Below are positions 35,943 through 49,700 of a DNA stretch of 64,000 bases, piece after piece. The notes under the pieces are model-generated. The model was given only the letters and a program-made list of their open reading frames with translations, made no database searches and was not told where the DNA came from. The position numbers were made by a program, and so were the translations under genes. Location of the stretch: assembly GCA_002633005.1 (NCBI GenBank), contig NMRA01000455.1, positions 276,595 to 340,594 on the forward strand. Reading direction: 5' to 3'. Each line of letters starts with the position of its first letter. Position 1 is the stretch's first letter. Origin of the DNA: Phoronis australis. Taxonomy: Eukaryota; Phoronida; Phoronidae.

Positions 35943-37985
35943 TCCCGCGAGACCCCGCCGTCCTATTAACGCCGAGTTGACCTGGGTAAATAGAGCAAAA
36001 GGAAACACCTACACGCGATCCAAAGTTTCGAGAAAAGTCCTACAATATTAATGCCATTTTGTGGAGATAAGGGCAGTCTGATTTCGCTGGAGACTAAGTT
36101 AAGTGGAATCTCCAATGCGCCACAGGTCCTTGCAAAACTAGATCAAGTAGCCCTCTTGACCTGTACCCGGATTAATCTAGCTGAATGTGGATTCGTCGAC
36201 TACACTTTAAACATGAACTGTGCTTTAACACTGCCACAAAGTTACACATTCGGGGGCAGTCGAGTTTATTTTAGAGAGGATGTACGACTGAAGATTTAAG
36301 ATACCATTCGTCGATAGTCTTAATTTTAAGCATGTACATGTATTCTGACGTCTCGTGAAGTTCCTTTCTATTTCACACCGACAACCGACTACCGTAGACA
36401 ACATTCAGAAATGTGACCACAATGTACATGTAAGCATTTTCAAGAAAAAACGACCTTACTAATGTAGGCCAGGTTGTGGGCCTAAAGATGGCACTTGGCT
36501 CGATATTTGCTCCGTTTAACGACACATCCGTGTATATCAGTTGACGCAAGTAGTCCCCGGAGTTATCAACTTTCAACCGGTTCTCACGTTTGGCGCGTCG
36601 GGTCAGGGCAGTTCTTTGCGGATTAACTGTTCGTTTTTGGCAGGGCACCAAGATCATTTATCAGCTCAAAATAAATCTTTGTGAGAATGCAATCGCTTCG
36701 CGAGGCAAAACTTATTCAACTTTAACCTAGGATGAAAAGCCTTTGAGAAAATTAAAGACTCAAGAGAAAATACTTAAAAGAATACTAAATTTTGTTTTAA
36801 TGATTTCAACCAGTCCATGTTCTGTTACTTCAGTGCTAATACGTCATTGAAGTTGCACTCCTATGGAAAAATCAGAATCCAACTAAAATTCATACTTCTG
36901 TGTCACAGATATGATATTATGGTTCTTGATGAGTGATCTTTCCTTACAGTTGTGTTACTCGCCTAAAGTACAGGTCACGCTTGCCCGTTTAGCACAATTT
37001 GAAAGGAGTTTTTCAAAGTTTGCTCGAACCTCTTGAAGGTTGTCCAGGATTACAGGGCATTATTTTGTTTTAGAGAACTGAATGGGAAAGTCGTTTTTGA
37101 TACCTATTTCACCCCAAAACCGGGTTTAGTATCTTTTTCATTAATTCACTCTACGTAAAAAGTTAAAGATATGTCTAGGACTCTTTAAAAGTGGTCAAAT
37201 TTGGCAAAATTCGGAACATCAAAGCTCAAAAACGGCTGATTGTATTCATATTAAACTTTTGAATACAATGCTTTGTGCACTGCTCTCAAAAACACTGATA
37301 TGAATTGCTTTGACACTGTTCCACTTTTATGATCTTCATGAAAAATCTTTACTGTTGCTAAAACGACCACCAAATAATAGTTTAGAATACAGTAACAGCG
37401 TTTTTGATATCTCACCATGAACATTTATAACAACTAAACTTGATCGTGTGATTGATAACGTTGTTTTGCTATCAATGTACCTTAGGTCAAAGAGCATAAT
37501 TTTGTGCTTTATTTGCGCTAACTGCGAAGCGATACCGAAGCAAGTTTACAGTGAACCAACACGTGAGGGTGAGATAAAAGGTCATTTATGTTATGACAAA
37601 CTAAACTACATGTACTACAGATATGGATAAAAACAAAAGTTATATCATGTGTTCAGCTTTAAAGGTGGGTGATAATCTGCCGCAGATGCAGCAGAAGAAT
37701 ATATATGCCCACCCATCTAAAAGCGACAATAGTGCCATCTGTGTTCAATCCATGGTGACAGGTTATGTAATAGATTATGCTAATCCTACAATTCTTCGCT
37801 ATGATGTAGATTCAGACTGGCTATTAAGGAGAGCCTTGCCATTAGTGATTTAAATGCTGGGGCTTCGCTGAATGGCAACCTGGGGTCGATTGAGCTCATC
37901 CTTTGGGGATAACTTTGACCTTTGCATGTGACTGGTCTACAGGGGAGTTTGGTTTAGTTGATCAAGTTACTTGTGACCCTGCTTG

Positions 37986-38771
37986 CAGTGCTGTAGTGAT
38001 CACAGAAGTGGTTTTCTAGGCCTCCAGTGGCCTACGGCCCATGGCCTAAGTGGGGCGTAGGCGCACGTAGGCGCAGCCAACCACCTTTTGCTTTTTATCG
38101 TAGCGCCTACCCATCGTAAATTACGGCATAGTGGGGCGTAAGCGCACATAGTTGCAGCAAACAACCTATTTACATTTTATCGTAGCAACCACTACATTTT
38201 AACGTTGCGCCTAGGCACTGAAAGTGACGGGGCGTATTCTCAATACGATAGCCCAGCCTACGGCATCAGTGGCTACGCTGACATCATTGTTCCGAATATT
38301 TCGGCGCGAGCGACCACCAGGCATACATATATGCTTGCCAAGTAATGTAACTTGTACTAATATTTCAAGATAGAGAAATAGTTATGGTGTCGCATCATAG
38401 GTGGATAAATGGGGTGGGGGGAGTGGCGAAGGGCCCCGAGGATACACCCTAAAAATAGCCGCAGCATATTCATTTCTTGGTGTAACACTCCAATTCTCCT
38501 TTATACTGTAATTGTGCTTGGGCCCCCTTCAGAGACTGCTTGGGGTGCACGCGTACCTTTGCCTTCGAATATGTGTGGTTGTACCTCTTTCTGCGACATC
38601 CAAGATCTGCCACTGTAGACTTTATATAAATACCCCCTTGTGAGTCAGAAAGTAGGCCCGCATGTTCGCGAGCCAGGTTTTGCAGGTGCAATGAACTTTT
38701 AAAATTCAGCGCTAAAGGCGATACGATGGGCTTTGGGCGCCTACTTACCTCTAATTACCACTACAGCACTG
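37986..38771. mobile_element. Composite CAGTG-ended hAT-like MITE
   Basis: The left end is CAGTGCTGTAGTG and the right end is its complement CACTACAGCACTG. The interior carries GGGGCGTAGGCGCACGTAGG and GGGCGCCTACTTACCTCTAA, both shared with the short element at 47867-48022, plus a second diverged copy of the GGGGCGTA(A/G)GCGCA module and unrelated inserted sequence. The flanks (CCTGCTTG / TATGCTGG) are only a weak match, so the target duplication is decayed or disrupted. Confidence 0.55.
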
Positions 38772-38912
38772 TATGCTGGTTGTGCTTGGATTTTATCCTT
38801 GAGGATAGTAAAGTGAAATTCATCGAAATGTTGGACTTGTAAATACAGCGTCACAATGCTGACAACAATTGTGCTGAGTTTTCAATAACTAATTTGACCC
38901 AAAACCAAAATC

Positions 38913-39110
38913 GTCAATGTACCTTTCTTTTTCGCTAAATTTTACTGTAAACACACGGTCACGTGACCGTTTGCTAAAAAGTCAAACATCAAATTCCGCA
39001 GCTTTTCTACTTTCAGAATATATCTACTTTTAAGGAGTTAAAATTTATACTTTCCTGGATCAAATTTGTTAAATGTACAGGCATGTCGATAAGGTCCTAC
39101 CTAGCCTTAA
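38913..39110 (+). repeat. Dispersed repeat, related to 10606-10812
   Basis: Contains ATGTACCTTTCTTTTT, GTCACGTGAC, AAAAGTCAAA, TTTCTACTTTCAGAATATAT, AAATGTACAG and TGTCGAT, in the order seen at 10.6 kb. A partial copy at 35155-35260 ends after AAAGTCCAAAATC. It is non-coding. Confidence 0.5.
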
Positions 39111-42100
39111 CTGTCACCAGTTCAAAGAGCAGCTGATTATTGTCGGGTGGCGTTAATATTGGCGGCGCATTATTGTAATTGTATCTAGAGAAGGCAGGAA
39201 GTCACAAAAAACGGAACAAGAAGCAATTTATTGTTACAAGACGGCTGCAAGTGAAAGTAGTTGCTTATGACCGCGAAAAAAATGTCAATTGTTCACAATG
39301 AAAGTGACAAAGTCAGTGAGATTTGTAACTTTAAACAGATGGAAACGAACTCCTGTTTTCTCACATGAACTGGAAGGTTTTACTACACGACTGGCTAATA
39401 ACATCGACTACGTCTTTTATAATATTTTTGCGATATTACATGGCCGAATCACAAAGTAGTGCAAAATAAAAGTACATACGCCCTACACTTTGGCGTCTGC
39501 AAAACCCTAATAACAACCAAACAATGCCGGAATTCCGTGAAGGTGACAAAGTTGTGATTCAAATCTGACACGCTTCAATATGACATCCAAAGCAGCATCA
39601 TCATGTATGTACTCCCAGTCGGAAAGACATACAAACAACTTAAACGGACCGATCTTCCGCGGCGAATTTTTTATTCACGTTCATTCAAACGGAGACCAGA
39701 CACAAGAAACCACGCGGTGAGGCTGACTGGCTGTGCTGTCTTTAGGTCAATTCAGTGCTCACGAGCGGTGAAGCTTTGCTGGCTGTTCTTTACAAAACAT
39801 TTGTTAAGTTATAATGTTACAACTTCAAAGAGTATTATATTCTAACTTGAACGTTGTCAATGAATACAACTGCACTTTGTTTATGTTAAAATAGCATTGT
39901 CGTTTAGTTCCTGCTATACATTAGCAACCAAATACATGTACATCTTTAATTATCTTTACCGTAGAAAACCGTACAACATCACGATTCAGTCGCTAAGGTT
40001 CTGTGCCACTATCCTCGCTGGTTCCCTGCGTGCCGCTAGGTGGGGCGGTAGCCTTGCCAGTACGCAGGTATCACATAATTTTCCTCGGGAATTTTTTTAC
40101 ACCGGCGTTTCTGATTGGCTAGTCGAATTCTCAACTGGCATGACTGATGGACTGAATTGTAGATATGGTCTGTTCTACAGACAAATCGGTGCTTAAAATT
40201 GATGTCCAGGAAATGTGAAGCCTGGGAATTGTGATTGCGCCGTTTTGGAATGCATCTTTGTACTGTCGATATGATTTACGGATTTTTAGGCAAACCTTTG
40301 GCAAATGCTAGTCGACTTAGATCTAACAAAATATGCCATTTTGGTCGACATAACTTTCAATATTTTAATATGAAAAACAAAATAACCGAATGCTCGGCCG
40401 CATTCAACTCACAGGCAGCTGACGTCTTATCACTACCGTAAATCATGAGAAGCTCAAACGTAAACACAACCTCTGCATACTTAAGTATCGTGGCCACTCG
40501 CAGTAGGCCTACCCGCGGATGCAGGACTCAGTTCAGACACTCAACTGAGCAAAATTATTTATTATGCTGCAACCTCAGTATTCACTATGTAACATATTCA
40601 CAAAACATTCTTAATTCTTAGATTTTGAGGATTGACGAAAGTCACGATACATAGAATTATCCAAATCTATCTGTGACTCGTCTGATGCTACTTGGTCCGT
40701 ACTGATACTGATAGGCTAAATCAGTGGTTGACTCGGTGTACGAGTTCTCATGGCCTCCACTGAAGGCGCCAGCATGCGTGTGACGTCAGTGGACAAGCGG
40801 GTTTTGGCCAACATTCACCATTCTGCAGCTTCTGCGTGCTGGCTGGGCTAAGCACAGAGGGAACCAGCGAGGTCACTACCATACTCAAAGTCCAGGCCAA
40901 GTGCAAACCATTGTTATGCAAATAGGCTACTGCAACATGAACACCCGGAGAACACAGTAAATACAAGTGGCGCTGTAAACCAACACTAGAGCAGCAACGA
41001 GGAAAAGAAAGAGTGCATCGTAAGATGTACGAATATATTGAGTGTAGGAACATAATGATTTGCAAGGTCGGACACGTTTTCACGAATTCCACCCCAAGGC
41101 AAATATTATTTTATTCAAATTGTTAGCATACGATACAAAGAAAAAGCAACTCTTAAAATTTCAGTTAAAACCATTGATTACAAATTATCGCTATCTCCAA
41201 CCACTTTGGCGTCGGCTGGCCAGTGAAAAGGAATCATGAGAGATAGAATCAAAATTCATTCAACATGATGAAAATCTTTGCTACGAAACAACCCCACAAT
41301 GTTCAATTTCTGGTAGCATCAATTTATAACCAATTTGTATATTATAGTTCTCCACCACGCATGCAGAACTGGAAACCATAGGCTCGTGTGTTGCACATCA
41401 TTTTCTTCCAGCTCAGCGTGAGTTTTTCGTAAATGATAAGCTCGTGCCAGAATTAAAGTAAAGACAAGAAAACGTGCGTGAGTAACATTTTATGTGCAAA
41501 ACACACGGTTTCAGAAGACTGAAGCAGTTGTAATGAAGTTTGTTGAGCAACCTTTATATTGTACGTGCCTTAAAAAGATCGGATATGAATAATTATGTTA
41601 AAATTAAACCACAGAGGACATTTCGCACAAGTTACCTCTGAAATACGCTATGTTGGCGGTGATCTCAAATTCAGTCCAGATATCATGAATATCTCTAATA
41701 CACAGGTCTGCATTATGGTTTCTTGGGGCTTCCAAGGTATCCTAAGTCTGGGGACTCCAGTCGCTACAGTTCCCTATTTCGCCAAACTTTTGAAACCGCC
41801 CCAGCAACCCTGATCTCCAAAACTTTTGAAAGGCTACCGTGGTGAAGAGAGGAGCCCCAAATTCACTTCCTGTGATCACCGTTTTTTCCAGTTGCCCTCA
41901 ACGGTTGCCACGACTTTTAGAAGCCCCTATGATGAGACGGAGCCGACATTCTTAAGCAACAGTTTACATATCCAGCTAGCTAGCTGTATGAAGACTATAA
42001 TAGTCAAAATACAGCTATGTACCACTTAGCAAGCCAGCTAGTTGTACGAAAACTATCGTCAAAGTACAGATAGGTACCACTGTGTGTTAGTTTTCCATAG

Positions 42101-43747
42101 ACCCCGAAATTGCAAACAGCCAGGCTAGTTCTGCTCGTCACCTCGCCGTGAAACTTGTATCAACATGTTAAGCTAAAGACCGGACGGGGTGCACGCAAAA
42201 TCTGGGAATCAAACAACACTCACCTTGCCCGTTACAGCCGTTTAAGTGGAAAACAATCTAAAAAACGCCATTTTCTTGCGTAATCCACCGCCTTTTCTAA
42301 TAAAGAAAAGTTATGTAATCGTATTGAAAACAGTACGCTCGTGACGCGGGCACGCGCCATTTCCTAAAATTTTGCGACATCTCTCGGGAGATGATAATAC
42401 CTTGGCAGCAGCAAAATTTGTTCTGAAATTCGGTTTTTCGGTATCAATTTTTTAAAAGCTTATAATGAAGTGAAACCAGGGCCGATAATTTGTTGTCATG
42501 TGTACACAACCTCGTGAAAGAACAACAGTTGATTAAAGAATCGACGAAAAAAGAAACTGGCCAATGGGTGACGCAATATTTCATGGCGCCGAAAGCCGAC
42601 GCAGAAGTTCACTCCCCAAATTTAGCAGCAGAATAACAATAAGACGCCAATTTTTCCAAAACCAGAAAGTAATTTTATTTACTCAAATGAGTGTGTAGTT
42701 TTTAATGACACGGATTTTGTGTCATATTTTATTTGGTCATTTTTTACCCACATCGGCACAAAGCTGTATACTTAGTATACTGCTTTGTACCAAGGCTACA
42801 GTTTACATTGACGATAGTCGTAACTTTTGGTCATTCAGTCAATAAGTCCAATCTTTACGCCGTAGCAGGTTAACTTTCTGTCCTAGCCTAGACTGATTTC
42901 AGTTTAAATTTTTGTCTTTCAAGAAATTTCATAATATGGTGATAAACATTTTGGTTTTAAGTAAGTCTCATTTTGGTTTAAGTTAAGACAGGAATGTTTT
43001 CATGAAACCGGCCTTTGGTAAATACTAGACATCGTAACATGAATCGCTCTGAATTATATTTACTAATGACTTCCCACTCATGAATATCGAATACATGTAG
43101 TAAAGACTAACAGTTCTCCATTTAATGCAAAGTTGAAGTAAAACAGAGCCATAGACATTTCTATCAGCAGTCACGAGGAATTGAACTTGCCAATTTAAAT
43201 AATGTCCAGTTTAAACACATAGTCACACCAGTCAAAAGTACCTTCCCCGGAAGTTGCTCTCTAAATGTGACCTTGCTATTTCTTTCCTATTGTAAACAAA
43301 TTAGCCACATATCAACCAATGAGAGTTGTGCTAACTTACTAACCTAAAGTGACCGGAAAGACGAGTAGTCGACAACTCAAAATGTCTATTTAAGAATCGG
43401 CAATTTCTGTAATCACAAATTTCTTCACAGAAAGTTTAGCCGAGACTATTTAAGCCATACCAGTGCGGTCTGCTCGAGACGTGGCGTTTTGAAAGTTATG
43501 ACTGATTTCTTAAAATGTCGACTAATTCGCAGAGTTGTATAGAGTCCTGAAAATAGCCATTCTGATTGCCCACATCACTGTTGACGCATATGCGTTCTTT
43601 CCCGCGGACCATACTTTCATCAGTGTAGGTCATACCATCGCACCTCGAAATGGCAGAAACTTTTCTCATTGTTCCAGAAATGTTAACCTGCGCCCGACTG
43701 ATGTCACAAGTTTTCATTCAAGGATTGCGTGCAACCAGCACCCTGAC

Positions 43748-43793
43748 ATGATCGACCACTTTATCGGAATGTTTTGGCAAGCGGTGACACTTT
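43748..43793 (+). CDS. Tentative first coding exon of the Ig gene (leader)
   Basis: ATG followed by 15 codons (MIDHFIGMFWQAVTL) and a donor CTTT|GTAAGT in phase 1. Joined to the next exon it would give a hydrophobic leader with an AIA-type cleavage site just before the V domain. The choice rests only on phase, donor strength and the hydrophobic reading; another start exon could lie in 43.8-46.1 kb. Confidence 0.3.
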
Positions 43794-46700
43794 GTAAGTA
43801 GCAAGACACACGGGGATGGTGTAGCAACTCTATGTCGTCCACGTCATTCTTTGATTCATCAGCTGTGAATCATGAGATGGACGTGAGCCCATCAATGCAA
43901 ATGCAGGTAAAACCCCAGGGTAACTAGTTTCACATAAAGACAAACATTGCCAACGCCCCCCTCCCCCTTTACCGTCTTCTTAATAGTTCCGTCTAGAGTT
44001 CTATGATTTCAACAAGAACAGTTCTTGCTAGACTGTGTTCAGATTTTTAACAGAAAAATCGAGACACAGTCCATGATGCCAGACATCTATACCGGCATAT
44101 ATATTGTGTCTATGCCACTATTTTATCATATGGATACACATGTACATTAAAAATTATTTTCACTATCACACATAGGTAAACAAATTACCCTGCTATCTAT
44201 CATCATGTGCATTTATTTGATAAATATTACTCATTATAACCCGCTTTATAAAAAGATAAACATACAGAGTAGACATCTAACACGATGGAACAGCACACAT
44301 TTTCACGTTTCTTGTACACAATCAAAAATAAAAATTCGGTCGTATCAAAATTTTCTTGATTTTTGCTTCATGTCAAAACACATTCGCTACGAATCGCGGA
44401 CATGGGTACAAAGCTCCCCCTGTCGATCAATCATGAAATCCAGTGTAAATGAAAATTACGTTAAGCTTCGTCCAATGCCAGCTTTGAAAACCGCTGCTAT
44501 AGATCATGTTTTTCGAAACCTTTTTAATGCGGCTATGTAGCGTTCCTGAGTACACATGAGAATCCCGGGGACAGAATGACTTTCCCGATTGCTTCAACGG
44601 GACGATGTGCCATCGCTTACTTGACGAATTCGAAATTGAAGTTGGGGACTTTGGCTTGACCTGATCAGCACTGCATGAGAGTTCAAGATTATCAATAACC
44701 TAGGACTATGTACTACTCCCAGAAAAAACGTAATGTCTTCTTTTCATGGGAACGTTGCCAATTTCACCCCATTTCTTCAGAGCATCCCAACGACTGATTG
44801 TCTGCAAACCTCATAAAAAACGGAGAACAGCAAAATACATCATGTGGAGAATTTCTCGCTTACACTGGTCACTGCTCTGAGTCCCTAAGCTCCAGACAAC
44901 TTTTAGAATCCCTATTCAACACACCCTTTGTATTGACGTAGATCTGAGCTAATGAAATGGAAAGGTAATAGCTAGCAATACTTTCTTAACAATGGTGGTC
45001 GTTATTACACCCAAATTGTTCTTTCTCTGGCATTTGCACAGAGTAAAAGCCTGCCATATGGAGAGCAGTTTCGACTAGGTACATTTTAAATATTACAAAA
45101 AGACTAAAAAGTTAATTTGCGTTGATCTTGACAAAGGACCACATCCCAAAGGAACGTTGGTGTTAAATATGTTTCATACCTGTTTTCATTACTTTATTTT
45201 AACATTCCTATCTACTTGCTTTTTTCTTAGCGGTTAGGCTTGCTATCCTTTTATTTTGTGTTTTACCGAAGCATCAAAATAACTTAGAAGTCAGTTAATT
45301 GTGAACCCATTCCTGAATTTTCCTGATTGCGGTTACACCAAACATGTCACAGCAAACAAAACTTCACGTGCCATTAGTTCAAGTTCAATCTTTATTAGAA
45401 CTCTCAACTCACAAAATATATACAAATGTGCAAATATGGTGATAGCCAAACTGAAGATTTGGAACCTCTGGACAATTTTGGTTGCAGTAACTACATAACT
45501 ATTTTAGCTTTTCCTCAGTCTTAAAAATGAAATCACAGCTCTTGCCCACCGACCAACCTCATCCACTACTTGCACTCTCTCGTTGACTACAAAGCTAGCC
45601 ATCTTAGTTGTCTTCACAAGTGTTCCAATACAACTACAAGCTAAGTATCGAAATTGGCGCATTTCCGCGAATAACAGTTTTCTGGTTAGTGTATTCACGC
45701 TATGTTTCAATGTTTTTGTTTAAGTTCGCACAGCCAAACATGTCATTTGACTCTGACCCGGATGTGATGCTAGATCGCGTGTTGTACATTTTGACCAAAC
45801 TGAGATGCGACATCAGATTTTTAAAAACTCGGCGAAAAAAAGTGATTGTTTAGGTTTTAAAACTTCACAAATTATAAGACCTTTAGATAAGATGAACATA
45901 AAGAGACATGTTCCACGGAAGTCGTTAGGGGCATGACGAAAATCGTCAGGATTGGTTGATAATATTGTCTTGTAGACGAAGTTTTATGCCAGCCCACAAA
46001 CAGGAGGCTGATTTCTGTGGAAAGATATGCCGACCAAACGACGGGATTCTATCGTGGTGGACAGCTATCATGCACATGTAAAAGACAAAAGGAACTCAAA
46101 ATCATTCTCCTTCTCCGTCTACTATTACGCTACCTCTTCTAGGGTATCAGTACAGTTACGTTGCCGCTATCGCCCTGGATGTCCCCAAAACTACCATTGC
46201 GTATAAGGGCCGCGACACTATACTCGCGTGCAGATTTAAGCTGCGTGGCCAGGGCGAGACGTTTGTTAGTGCCCAGTGGCTGCACGGCAGAGACGCCCAG
46301 TGGCTACACGACAGGGAACAGCAGCAGGTAACTGACAGAAGCGGTCAAATTTTGAAGTTCCAAGAGCACTTGCGTTGGAAAGGTAACTTACAAGATATCT
46401 TATCAACTTGTTTCATCATTCTGTTTTGGAGCTTTTACATAAATTAGCTCAATAGTTGACTTTATTTTGAAATGGCTGAGCCATATTGAAATTCACTAAC
46501 CCGCCAAACGGAGATCAGGTCTTAATTGGACAGGCGTTCAGCGCCTCCTATACATACAGATCCAATATAATATGGAGGGGAGGCTTCAACCCACTGTCAT
46601 AGACAGCGTTTCAACGCCATTTCCTGCTATTACAATGCTGTGCAGTGGGATGTACTAATGTGTTACGAAAAAGGCAAACCTTTCAAAATATCAAAGGATG

Positions 46701-49700
46701 GACAAAGAAATCATGTTCCATACATTTTCCACTGTCGAGAGGCGAAAAAGCCAGTAGGTGCGGCTGATAAAGATGGATAACTTCGATCTTAACTGTTGCC
46801 AAAAAGCTAAAATGAATTTGTGAAATTAAACTACTCAAACAACTGGAGCAAACGACAGTGGAATTTATTCCTCTGCTTTGAAATTAATGAGCCACTCTGT
46901 AGTAACTGAATTTCTGTCTACTAAATCTGAGTCAGGATCAATCGTAAGCCATTTTCGTACTTCAATTACTGTAGAGAGCGCCTAAATGAAAAGTCCCCCA
47001 TTGCTGTCAGATATGATAGAGTTAAATATTGTTTAATTCAAACACTTCCTGCCAAGGTGATTCCTGTGGCTCAGCATCAGGCTATTATCGCATCCAAAAC
47101 ATCGTTGATGTTTGATTGTCAGTTTCCCACACTTTGTTCCAAACTCCTGTTAGACTTTTAAGGGATGAATGGTGCTAGATGTGATCATTTCGTTTCAATA
47201 GCTTAAAGTGTGTATACGATGGTATTGTTAATAAAAGAAAGCTTGTTTTTTGTTATGATACAAGCAAGTGGAAGGTTCAACGTACATGTACGTGTGTTGC
47301 ATGTGTGAGCCAACAGGTACTGAAATTTGTAGTGTGGGAGTGGAATTGGGGATATATAAACACTCGAAATGGTTGCCTGCATCCCTGCTATTTATGTTTT
47401 CGCTCACCGCACGTACATGTATATATTACACCAGTAAAACATACGTAAAAGTTTTAGTTTTTTAATTCAAGTTCTACTTGAGAAACATTATTTAATATGT
47501 TTATGAGTTTGTAAATCTCAAACCTTCGTGGACATTTAGATCGCAAACCTGTTTATTCTCTTCAGTACGCCACGTGATGGTGTGGCGTGCTGCTCAGAGC
47601 AAACATGTTTGCAATTATTACTTGTGTTATCTATTACAGAACTGACGTGTTTTGGTTGTTTGACCGCATGTTGCGTTGCAGCGTCAGCACTAAAATATGT
47701 GTCCTCTCTCAGCTGCCATCTATGACACTGCTCATCCGTGAGTGCAGCTGAAGTCAAAAGTATACAGACAAAATGAACCAGAATTCCATGCCACGCCAGA
47801 TGGGCAGAAGCTGAATTCATCGTCAGAGTAGTCTTCCCTCTTGGCTGAGAACGAAGGGGATTTAACCAGTGATGGGGCGTAGGCGCACGTAGGCGCAGCC
47901 AACCACCTTTTGGCATTTTAACGTAGCGCCTACGCCCCGTAAGTTACAGTACGTTCAGTGCTCAAGGTGATACGGTGGGCATTGGGCGCCTACTTACCTC
48001 TAACTTTACCACTACAGCACTGGATTTAACAGACGAGTATCATTGATAAGATTGTTAAGCCATTCTATAATTAGAATTTTGCTGCCCCAATGGTTATAAC
48101 CAGTCGTTTTTTCGTTAATAGAATTAGCCTCTATAACCGGGAAACGGTATTTTGTCTGATTTCTTTTGTACTGTAGCTTCTCCCGAAACAAGACTCGCAC
48201 AGTGCCCCCTCGTGTCGACACACAGGATGAGGAAGAACCCAGTCTAAACTACACGAGATAGGATTCATCTCCTGAAAGAATTGAGGTGCTGAAACTCGGC
48301 GGTAGAAGCATTTTCAAAATTTGAATGTTTTAGCTCTTTGATATCGCCTCTTTCCAGTTATGCAGTGAAATAAATTGAATTTGCACTTCGGACACTTGCG
48401 CTGGGTAATCGCTGTAACTCATTGGGCAGAAACTTGTATTACATCTAGATGACCAGAAAAGCTAAAACAGTTGTGGTTGCGGACACTCGCCGTACAAATT
48501 GGGATCAAATCCCACCCACCATCAAGAATAGAGGAATGCAGCTTATCTGGCTACGAACCTTTGTCAGCTCAAGAAGGAATTTATTGACTGTGAGGGGAAA
48601 CAGTTTCTGGAGAGGACAATTGTTCTGGGGAATCGTGGGCCCTACTGGATAAAAATGTAAGAAGATCGGACTAGAGGAGGCAGTGGTGATCATGGACGCT
48701 ATCTGTGGATGGTAACTTGGGCCAAATATGGAACACCAAGGATAGAAGAATGTGGTTTTCCGGTTACGTATGTTTGTCTTGACGTTTGTTGTCTTTTACA
48801 CACATTTTAGATATTTCATGAACCGAGTGAGGAAGCAAATTCCGTGTCGAAACTTGCTCTGGGGAGTTACTGAGCTCTACTCTCATGGTCAGAAATGAAA
48901 ATGAGTTAACCAGATTTGTTCAGGGGAATCACTGAGCCTTCTGGGTAGCGGGTCAAGTGGGTGTTTGGGTTTATTAACAGACATTATCAACGAATTTCTC
49001 TCAACTAGCTATTTAAAACACAATGGTGATCTTTGACATTTGTCAACTCTCGAAACTTTGGAGCAAATTTTGGAAACTCCTTGCAGTCAGTTAAGTAGAC
49101 AAGTATGATTTACGCTTGAGGCGTGCTGTGCGAAAACTGCAGAAAAAGGCGCTTCACCAAGAACCGTGACACACAGTGAATACGTGTTTTAATTGAATCC
49201 TGTTTCACCACTCAAATGAGACGTCGATGTTTCATTAGCAGGCGACAGAACGAGGATTGGTTGAAATCACCAAGACATGGTTTTGTATCCAAGGGGAAGC
49301 AGTAGCTATGGAGGAATGTATTTTACCTGGCTACGGATCTTTGTTGCATGGAACACTCTTTCCCAGGAATTCAAATGCTGTTAGGGGCCCTTCCTGTGGG
49401 AAACCACTAGACTCTCTTGTTAGTGAAATAACTAGACTTGGTTTACCTGGAGATCACTAGATTCTAATTTGCTGGGCAAATGGTTACGCCAGATGATCAC
49501 TGACACAAGCGACAACAGTGATGGTTGTGGACGCCATCTGTACATGTAGGTATTAACTTGCATGAACTGTTGGGCATCCACAGCAGACGAATGTGGCCTA
49601 CCTGGCAACTTCCGTCATGAAGAGCCTGGAAGAATCTGATGAGTACATATAAAATGCATACATAAATGGTGCAAGAGGATTTTCGTGAGTGTCAGTATCT

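Larger units (their letters stand above)
33118..43747. other. Intergenic, repeat-rich interval
   Basis: No supported gene is seen between the start of paralogue B and the Ig gene candidate. Contents are the CCCATGGG-type inverted-repeat element (35.5 kb), the CAGTG-ended composite element (38.0-38.8 kb), partial dispersed repeats (35.15 and 38.9 kb) and a degenerate tandem duplication around 41965-42085 built on CCAGCTAG...TGTA(T/C)GAA. ORFs of 60-114 codons here show no recognisable domain. Divergent promoters for paralogue B (minus) and the Ig gene (plus) should lie within it. Confidence 0.6.

Noticed and set aside
40748-41092. 114-codon minus-strand ORF
   Set aside because: No domain, and a plus-strand reading with an ATG (MASTEGASMRVTSV) is equally open. 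Neither has splice or homology support.
43535-43801. 88-codon frame starting LYRVLKIAILIAHITVDAYA that looks like a signal peptide ahead of the Ig exons
   Set aside because: It has no ATG (first codon TTG, after an in-frame TAA). Only its last 15 codons, from the ATG at 43748, were kept as a tentative first exon.
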